From: Liolophura sinensis
Taxonomy: Eukaryota; Mollusca; Polyplacophora; Chitonida; Chitonidae
Assembly: GCF_032854445.1 (NCBI RefSeq)
Contig: NC_088301.1
Coordinates: 9,794,281-9,858,280 of the forward strand
Direction of reading: 5' to 3'
Length of the DNA stretch: 64,000 nt
The notes beneath the pieces were generated by a model. The model searched no databases. It saw only the letters and a list, made by a program, of their open reading frames with translations, and was not told where the DNA came from. Positions 1 through 64,000 of this stretch are shown here, in pieces (the stretch's first letter is position 1; every line of letters starts with the position of its first letter). The position numbers were made by a program, and so were the translations under genes.

Positions 1-736
1 GAATTATGCTGTCCTGATCTTTCCTGACACACTGACAGTCTTGATGATCACAGTATTAGTTAGTAGATCCAATAAAAATACACAGCTGTCCTTTCTTAAT
101 GAATTAAGCTAGTGAGAAATCTCTCTTTAAACGCGGTCTAGTCACTTAACGAGGAACAAAGCGGTTAAATACAGCGAACTGCCAAATGAATCGTGAGAAA
201 AACACCGAATAAGAGTTCGGTATTTCATAGGTTAGAATGCATTAATAGTGTTTTGGCTTGGTTTAAAAAGACTGTATAAGCTAATTTATGTCAATAGTGA
301 ATGAAAATGCTATCGGTAAAAATTTTAACACCGATCTAAGTTACTATTTTAATCACAATCATTTGATAAAATCCTACAAATGCGACCAGCATAAAAGGTC
401 AAAATCTACTGTTTGTTTTATTGTATCTACAGATTCACACAGCAAGGCAAATGGGAAGCTCTCTATGGCAGTAGAAGAATCTGACTCATAGATTGATGTA
501 GCATGAGATGTTGAAGTGTCCGCAAGTTTCATACTTTAAAATAACACTATTCATGCATGTAATGACATATACAGGCCCTCCGTGACCGATGTGGTTAGCG
601 TTCAGCTCATAGTGGCTTCCTCTCCGATCGTAAATGGGATTTCCGCCAGCAACCTATTTAAAAGGTTAAACTATTAATTAGATTGTCCTCATTTCAGCAC
701 CTTATGCTTACATGTAAATGTATTTATATTTTTCAG
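1..736. other. Non-coding, probable intron of upstream gene
   Basis: AT-rich sequence without a convincing exon. The only recognisable item is a SINE-1 head fragment at 573-653. The short open frame at 288-491 has no coding character or splice support. Confidence 0.5.
573..653 (+). repeat. SINE-1 head fragment
   Basis: Resembles the tRNA-like head (CCTCCGTGACCGATGTGGTT) and the following CTTCCTCTCCG and CAGCAACC blocks of the SINE-1 family, with internal losses. Confidence 0.6.
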
Positions 737-1067
737 TTCATTACGGTATGTCTTGTCATAATTTTAACTACAATACCAACTGTTTCAATCCACGGAAGAA
801 GATCCGAGTTGGAAGACTCTGACACAGTGGACTGTACAGCGCCACTCCCGCAGGTTGCCATCACCTCCGCCATTGTCCATCCTCACCTGTCTCCAGCCAC
901 CAGAGAAATGCGATACACAAACACCACCCGTGACTCCTCGTCAAAGGTTTCTCTCTCCGTCAGCACCTAGGGATATATCAGCAGTGTCCAGGAGATTGCC
1001 ACAGATCAGCACACCAACTGCCGGATTTTTTGGTAGAGTGGAGGCTGTAATAACCGATAAGTGTTGA
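737..1067 (+). CDS. Probable last exon of an upstream gene (frame uncertain)
   Basis: A good acceptor (ATATTTTTCAG at 727-736) precedes sequence with two overlapping open frames. Frame A runs to TAG 968-970 and begins with a hydrophobic stretch (FITVCLVIILTTIPTV) then HGRRSELEDSDTVD. Frame B runs to TGA 1068-1070 and ends with a proline/serine-rich tail (TPPVTPRQRFLSPSAPRD). Frame B has an in-frame stop at 759-761, so it would need a later acceptor or a frame change. AATAAA signals at 1193-1198 and 1244-1249 fit the end of a transcript. I do not recognise the product; membrane helix plus tail is the simplest reading of frame A. Confidence 0.4.
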
Positions 1068-1192
1068 TGTTTCTACCGCTTCGTGATATTCTTTGATTTC
1101 GAGCACGCATGTTTGTTTCAAAACCAATATGTACAAGGTACAACCAACATGTCGTAAGGAAAGTGTCATTTTCGTGAGTAAAAATCTTGCAT

Positions 1193-1249
1193 AATAAATT
1201 ACAGTAACAGGTTTTGGAATTTGGTACATATGCACTTAACCATAATAAA
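1193..1249 (+). promoter_or_regulatory. Candidate polyadenylation signals of the upstream gene
   Basis: Two AATAAA hexamers (1193-1198 and 1244-1249) lie 120-280 bp after the stops of the candidate terminal exon. The hexamer is common in AT-rich DNA, so support comes only from position. Confidence 0.35.
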
Positions 1250-2703
1250 TTGTTCAGGAGTAATGTATAAGTTAACATAGTAATACAATGTAATACTTGA
1301 ATTGAAATCTTCGTTTATCGCTTGTTCATAAAAACTAAATTAATAGATTCTAAACGATAATTTTTATCTTAATTTTTTTTCATACCTTTCATACCATATT
1401 AAAGGATTTATCATTGTTCATACTTTTATATTTCCATTCTTTATTTTCTGACGTTTTCAGCAACTTAAAAACGATTATTAGAAATGCTATTGGAGATTAA
1501 TGAAATGGCGGACCAGATTCAAGGAGTAGTCTCTAGCTTATAGTGAGGCTCTGGACCAGCTGGAAACAAGCTAAAGTAAGATGATAGCTTGCAAAAACAA
1601 GTTGTAAGTATATAGCGTGTTTTCAAAAGATTTTGGCACAAAAACTGCTGCAGGTTTGCAATAGTAGATCATATTAACACAAAAATCAGTTAAAAACAAG
1701 ATCTTTTCTGTATTGTTGGTACTAGGGGTAGTTTGGTATTCCAGTTGTCTCGCCTAAGCTATTTCTTCTGTCTCCATGTTACTGGTCCCTCCACTTTCCA
1801 ATATAGATGGATCAAGTGGACCAGATTCCATACGGAGAATCCTAAGAAAAATTGTATCTAAAGGATTGGTGAAGTAACTAAACTGGCTTGGCACAGGGAC
1901 CAAGCGGTCTTTCACTGAGCTCGAAATCAGGACGGCGGTGTGTGTTACGTATGATCTAATATGATGTCAGATAGCAAGTCGTTGTCAGTGAATTCAAACT
2001 TGAAAGTAATATCTCGACAAGAACGAAAGAAGCATGTGTGGAATGATACCACCTCTATATTGTTGACAATAAACGACCTATATAGTAACGCAAATTGCAA
2101 GGAATTCCTATTCAAAATTTGCAGATATAATTTGGCGAATATATTACTTAGTGTGAATTTAATGTGTATGTAAATATATATAAGGACATATGTTTCGACA
2201 TTCGACTAATAAATATACAAAATCTTTGTGTTGGAACTTCAGTAAGGAAGAATCCTCTGTGCGCTGGAGTCCATGCATGACAAAGTCATCGAGGACACGG
2301 TAAAAGGGCTCGCTTAGACGTGCAGCGGTCAGGGACAGTGGGAGAAGATACTATATACTGTGCACTTTTTGTTATCATTTTTACTTAAATACGGTTCACT
2401 TTGTTTTTGGCTGAGGTACATATTAAGTCCATACTTGTGGGTTGCAAGCAAAGCAGCTAGATGGTTTTGGCCTTACGTCCAAAAAAGGATCACAAAGTTG
2501 GCGATATATAAAATGAAATCACCGGCCTAGGCTGCCAGCCTTTATCAATACTGAAGTCAGTGATTTTAGTTGAATGGTGTTTCTGTTTAGTTGCAAAGTA
2601 CAATGCCAAGCAAATAGGCCCAATGGCGAAATAAACATCGAGCTAATGTCTAGCAGTGTAAAATCCCGGTCTAGAGAATCTGATAAATACTACAGCAGAA
2701 TGA

Positions 2704-2985
2704 TTTATTTATTTATTTATTTGATTGGTGTTTTACGCCATACGTAAGAATATTTCCCTTATACGACGGCGGCCAGCATTATGGTGGGTGGAAACTGGGG
2801 ATAACCCACGACCATCCGCAAGTTGCTGCAACCGCAGAATGAAGGGGAAATAGTAGCTGGATCACCATATAGTTTGTCAACTTCGGGGAGGATGCCGGGG
2901 AGATTAGCAAAAGGACGTCGAGCGGATAGTAGTGCTGACATTGACGAGATTTCGTTTTTAGAATGTAGACCGCCCATCAACGAAG
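2704..2985 (-). repeat. SINE-1 copy
   Basis: Begins TTTATTTATTTGATTGGTG and continues through TTACGCC, TACGACGGCGGCCAGC and the GGTGGGTGGAAAC block to a diverged head. The head-to-tail direction is minus. Confidence 0.85.
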
Positions 2986-3019
2986 ATATATGAGCCCAGC
3001 GTCGGCAGAAGGATGTAGG

Positions 3020-3430
3020 GTCGATGAGTAAACATGGAAGTTTGCCGATGTCAACTTACGGACATTGGCGAGACCGCCTATTTCAGCCCGACATCAATCA
3101 TCGTATATCGGCCCAACGTTGGTTGAAAGAAGTCAGACCGTTGTCAGCTTACGGACATTGGCGAGACCACCTTTATGGGATGTCGGACCGACATCAGTCA
3201 TGGTATATCGGCCCAACGTCGGCCCACAGTCGGCTGCGAGGCGTCGGGCCGATGAACAAAAGGACGTTGTGCCAATGTCAGGTGACGAACATTGGCGATA
3301 CTGCCTATATGGGATGTCGGACCGACATCTGTCATAGTATATCGGCACCACATTGGTTGAAGGGCATCGGGCCGATGAGTAAAAGGTCGTTGGGCTGATG
3401 TCAGGTTACGAACATTAGCGAGACCGACGG
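3020..3430. repeat. Degenerate tandem repeat rich in GTCGGCC/GACATTGG motifs
   Basis: GACATTGGCGAGACC-type blocks recur near 3061, 3155, 3288 and 3411 (spacing roughly 95-130 bp). Between them are ATATCGGCCCAACGTTGG and GTCGGACCGACATC motifs, several locally palindromic. Open frames here are by-products of the repeat. Confidence 0.75.
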
Positions 3431-4506
3431 CGGCTCTGTCCCTGACTTTATACGTCTTTATAACGTCTTTGTGTTATCTGGATAGGGACCCGTGAATGTG
3501 ATATATGCTATTAATCGACTAGTCAAGAGGATAACATACACGTACTTGACATATCAAGTCTCTTGACCGGTTTATCACTTCTCACAAGACCAGTATTTAA
3601 GTGTTAGTATGAAAGCTTCTCCATCACTTTTTCTTCAGTGTTAGTATACATGTCCTCTTCATAGGTCTTTGACATAATGGACACTTGACCCTACATACTT
3701 CATTCACGTTTTGCCAGTTCAATACTTGGTTGATAACGGCCCACACCCAACAGGAATATTTCTACTGCATCATTTGTTATCAGCGTATTCTCTTAACACT
3801 TAAATCATTTTTACTTATTCAGGTGATTAAACGACTCAGCAATGTATTTCTTCGGGTTGAAAGAAATAAAGTAAAACCGCCGTAGTTCTTCAGTTGAATT
3901 CGAACCATTGACCCTCCTGATCCCTCCGTAAAACCGTGTAGTCTCCTCCCTCACACAACAGTTAGCCTATAATCCATACACGAAATGAAAACAACTTTCT
4001 TGAAACCAGTCCAGAAACTGCCTTTGTTAGCTTATTTCGTTATAATTTATATATTATTCTGTGCATTACTTCACATTAAGTTCATGCTTCTATTATATTT
4101 CGTATGGATTTACCTGCGTGTGTGCCCTAGACTGCCTTCAGGGAAAAACGGCCGTAGCTCATTACAGGCTTGAAGTAATACATTGTGCCTGTACAGCCTA
4201 TTGTTTGTAAAAAATATTGTAACGCCAAGTTTATTCCCACATACTGCTGTAGGTTAAAGCATATGGAGATATGTCTTAAATTTGTAGACCAACCATCTCA
4301 CCCCTCTTTAAAAAAAATGAAAATATTTGTAGTTGTATTTAAATTAGTGCTTACATGTTCGCCCAACCGTGCGGACTCAACAACAAGTAAGTACTTCCTG
4401 GTATGTGTTACCCGAATTGCTTCTTTCGTGTTTATCGTCATGTTCAACGCTATTTCAGACATATCACCACCGCGTCCCATTAATTTTTATCAGGCCTGTC
4501 ATAATG

Positions 4507-4575
4507 ATTTATTTATTTATTTGATTGGTGTTTTAAGCCGCACTCGAGAATATTTCACTTATACGACGGCGGCCT
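4507..4575 (-). repeat. SINE-1 tail fragment
   Basis: About 70 bp of the SINE-1 3' end (TTTGATTGGTGTTTTAAGCC ... TATACGACGGCGGCC), truncated at its 5' side. Confidence 0.85.
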
Positions 4576-5801
4576 GTCATAATGCCAGCATAATACATAC
4601 GATGCTGCCTAACTGGGATGTTATGCGGACGACACCAGGTATAACGCCCCACCCATTCACAGTGAGCTGGAACCGAGCCGAAGAAAGACATTTATGAAAT
4701 TTTAGTCCAGACCAGGCTAGGAATTAACCCTTTTCACTCGTTTAAAAAAATACAGAATGGACTCAGACTGATCGCAGAATTACGTACGTGTTAATATTCA
4801 TCACCTAAAATTGTACCAAAACCCTGGAAGATTAATATTTTCCTGAAAAAATATCACAATGAAATTCATACATTACATATAGCAGTGCATTGAAAGGATT
4901 TCTACCTGCCGTATCAGTCAAGTTCTGCAGTTCTGTTCGTTTATTTATTATGAAGACATAGCTCGTTCAGCCTATCAGCGTTGATTGTGTATATCCATGT
5001 AACAGAAGCGGAATCTCTCGATCGCTACACGACCCAGTCAGAGAGAGAAGGCAGTATTGTTTCTAACCGATATATATATGTATTATGCATTTGCCACCGT
5101 AGACATTCTAAGACGGTAGGAATAAAAACCCATACTATATATTTTTACTAGACATATTGTATAGCGCACACTAATCATTTAATGAAAGACAGTAAAATTG
5201 TACAATTTAAAGGGTTTCGAATTCGACATTTGTGACGTAGCCTCAATCGAAACAAAATAATAAAGAGATATAAAAATAGCGCTCCAAATCGCCCATTACA
5301 AGGCCTACCCCTCAACATAAGTATGATTACGATTATGAGAAGCAGTCTTCAGAATCGATGATCTGAAAAAAAAGAATTTTCTCTGGGACGAAATTATAAT
5401 CGGATTTCAGTCCAAAGCTATAATATAACAGAGGTGTAAAACAAATAAATGTAACTCTTTATAGTCGCGCATCGTTCAGAAAAAAAAAATATCTTCAGGT
5501 TATAGAAGTTTCCTCAGGTGATATAAGATTATGAAAGCGGTGTTTCTTTTTCATTGGGTTTTAGCAAGGACAAGATTTCCGCTTATTCTTAGCGTTCTGT
5601 GCGAGCTTTTGTACATGTCGATTTTTTTTTTGTTGCCTTTGATAAAATATAATCTTTACACTTGCTATTCCAGTGACAAAATGTTCCCACAGCTTGCGAT
5701 ATTCGTGTATATTATTATATGACATGACATCATATATGATACTCTTGCTTTATTAATCCAATCGGCCGTGTATCATTAACGCACGCGCAGTTGAAGGAGG
5801 C

Positions 5802-5816
5802 GGGGGGGGGGGGGGG
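5802..5816 (+). repeat. Poly-G tract
   Basis: A run of 15 G residues about 290 bp before the receptor start codon. It may form unusual DNA structure; its length is probably variable. Confidence 0.9.
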
Positions 5817-6105
5817 CTGGAGAACGTATAACCTGTTGTATTTCATGCTCTCATTCTTCGTCCGCGGGCTTAACGATTCTAAAAGGGCCCTGCATATCAC
5901 TGCGCAGCTCCACCACGCCGCCTATATCACAGGCTTCTTTTGTCATAGACGTCAGAACTATCGATGCCTCGCGCACTACCAGTTGGCAGTGACATGGAGT
6001 TACCTGAGCGGAGGGTTGTGCCGTACGATGGCCTGAGTCTTTCCCCCAGCAAAGTAAACTGGAGCTCTACGCGCTAGCCCACTCAGTGATTTCTGTCCCC
6101 CAACG

Positions 6106-62483
<56,378 letters not shown>

Positions 62484-62928
62484 ATTGACATGAATGCCAA
62501 GACAATCTAATCAAACGTAGTCAGATATCCTGAAGTTACCTTTTCAGTGCTCTGTTGGCATTTTCAAAGCAGAATAGCCTAAGGTAATTAATCAACCTCA
62601 TATTGGACGAAAACTGATGCATCGACAAATCGCTCCCGACTCTTCACTCTTTTCATACCCGAAACAAGGAGATAACCAAGTCAGCCGATAAATATGGCAT
62701 CGGCTATAGTACACAGGATTATACACGTCCCGACGGGACCGTTCATGTCCATTAACAATGAGAGAGTTTTGTCTGATGCGGGATAAAGTACATTACACGA
62801 TATGCGTTTATACTTCCGTAAGAATTTCCAGGTTATTCTTAGACATTGTTCTTGGTAAGTGTAATGCCTTAGCGAAGAAACTACACACTGACTGCATGTT
62901 ATGATGAATATGTTTATTTGTGTTACAG

Positions 62929-62962
62929 CCTCTAGTCAGCATAAACTCGAGCACATATTCAG
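62929..62962 (+). CDS. Possible aGPCR exon 27: 34-nt micro-exon of the C-terminal tail
   Basis: A strong acceptor (TTTGTGTTACAG) and donor (CAG/GTGAGT) bound 34 nt reading PLVSINSSTYS from phase 0, ending in phase 1. The Ser/Thr-rich content suits a receptor tail. I did not find the next exon before 64000. Confidence 0.55.
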
Positions 62963-63054
62963 GTGAGTTCCAACCGGTTTTCAAAACCGCAAGTGTATTT
63001 TAAGCTGGCAAAGTATGCTGTGTGATGTAAATTGTATTTTTTATATATTTATAT

Positions 63055-63405
63055 ATTTATTTATTTATTTATTTGATTGATGTTGTACGTCGTATTCAAG
63101 AATACTTCACTTATACAGAGCCCGGGAGAAACCCACGACCATCCGCAGGCTGGAAGACCTTCCCATGTACGGTCGGAGAGGAAGCCAGCATGAATTCGTC
63201 ATCATTAGATACACCAAACTGAAGATACCATCACTTATTTTCCTAACCTTTTACTGAAAAGAGTTAAATGCACTTTAATACATTTGCATTCTAAGGTGAG
63301 CTTGGTTGACCATATATATTGTTAGACCTTCCGCATTGGTGAGAGGCTCCTGTGTCCTTGCACCGCGCTGGCACCCTAACCACATTGGCAACAGAGACCC
63401 CCATG
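63055..63405 (-). repeat. SINE-1 copy interrupted by about 130 bp
   Basis: The tail and body are at 63055-63197 (TTTATTTATTTATTTGATTG ... GAGAGGAAGCCAGCATGAA). The head is at 63328-63405 (CCGCATTGGTGAGAGGCTCC ... CAACAGAGACCCCCATG). The AT-rich piece 63198-63327 sits between them, replacing only about 20 bp of SINE sequence. Confidence 0.85.
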
Positions 63406-63634
63406 AATTGTATAATATAATGCACCAAAACACTACATGCGGGTGTAAATTTACACCATTAGCAGTGGTATATCATGATTGTATGTTGTCACCTGCTATT
63501 CACGGCTCAGTCATAATATTTATCAGTACATACACCGTTTTATGAAGCTTTTTGAACAATACTATCACTTGGATATATGAATTTTTGATGAGGGACATAT
63601 TTTCGATTAACAGCTACTTAAAAACTAGCATGCA

Positions 63635-63780
63635 TCTATGCGTCGAAACGGGCATTTGTATACCAGCCGTCATCCAAGATGGACATCCTAGGTCAATAAT
63701 CGCAAGATCAATTCTCAAAACGACGTTTAACACAAACTACCAAATAACTAAGAAAGTATACTATGTACGAAAATAGGATG
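63635..63780 (+). repeat. Dispersed repeat family R3, copy 3
   Basis: GCGTCGAAACGGGCATTTGT, ATACCAGCCGTCATCCAAGA, GGTCAATAATCGCAAGATCA, CACAAACTACCAAATAACTA and AGAAAGTATACTATG match 9500-9660 in order. Confidence 0.8.
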
Positions 63781-64000
63781 GAGTCATGCAGAGAAGCAGT
63801 CAGCAGGATTTGACTACTGATTCAGTTTACGCGCGTAAAATATTCCTTTCGTCATTTTCACATTATTGAAAGCTAACAAGCTTCTCGTAATATAAGACAG
63901 TCCCGGGGGCAGATTCCCCAAAGTCATTTCTGACTTGAGTCAAATTTCAAACCGAAAATAAGCTTTTAAGATCGTATTTCAAATTTTGACATACATGTAA

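Larger units (their letters stand above)
1250..6105. other. Intergenic region upstream of the receptor gene
   Basis: No supported coding exon. It holds SINE-1 copies (2704-2985, 4507-4575), a degenerate tandem repeat (3020-3430) and a poly-G tract near 5802-5816. The rest is AT-rich with homopolymer runs. The promoter of the receptor presumably lies in the last few hundred bases, but no clear core element was recognised. Confidence 0.6.
62963..64000 (+). other. Sequence after the last seen exon
   Basis: Probably intron of the tail-coding part. It contains a split SINE-1 (63055-63197 and 63328-63405) and an R3 copy (63635-63780). No further exon was found. Confidence 0.6.

Overview
The window is animal (metazoan) nuclear DNA. 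Short coding exons with GT..AG junctions lie in long AT-rich introns filled with tRNA-derived SINEs and minisatellites. The SINE tails (ACACCAATCAAATAAATA and ACGTTAAACCCCAATCACTC types) look like those I associate with molluscs and other lophotrochozoans. That assignment is an inference from memory, not a search.

The window is dominated by one plus-strand gene of 26 recognisable coding exons from 6106 to about 62.5 kb, plus a probable further micro-exon at 62929-62962. Junction phases agree at every boundary but one. The joined product is about 1,220 residues: signal peptide, CUB, three EGF-like domains, a SEA-like module, two Ig domains, hormone-receptor domain (HormR), GAIN domain with GPS, then seven transmembrane helices and a short tail. 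This is an adhesion GPCR. SEA+Ig+GAIN recalls vertebrate ADGRF (group VI) receptors, but adding CUB and EGF domains gives an unusual combination.

Three features of the receptor stand out. (1) One extra G at 25080/25081 shifts the frame inside the first Ig domain and would stop translation before the membrane part; it is a sequence error, a null allele or a dying gene. (2) The GPS keeps its cysteines and tryptophans, but the His-Leu-Ser/Thr self-cleavage triad reads Tyr-Ser-Ala. (3) TM6 lacks the usual tryptophan.

Layout: 1-1250 holds the probable last exon of an upstream plus-strand gene. 1.25-6.1 kb is intergenic, with SINEs and a degenerate repeat. 6.1-10.6 kb encodes CUB and EGFs; 13.8-24.2 kb the SEA-like module, split by a 2.9-kb 25-bp minisatellite. 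24.9-28.0 kb encodes the Ig domains, 29.0-32.0 kb HormR, 33.9-49.1 kb GAIN/GPS, and 49.8-62.5 kb the 7TM bundle. Introns 16, 17 and 19-22 carry unrelated tandem arrays of 31 to 84 bp period; intron 16 has two and intron 21 has two.

Other oddities are a ~600-bp element present in introns 13 and 15 whose second copy is flanked by a ~38-bp direct repeat, ~100-bp direct repeats on both sides of the TM4 exon, a 22-nt exact echo of exon 8 inside intron 9, and a ~108-bp fold-back. I saw no convincing minus-strand gene and no functional tRNA or rRNA gene.
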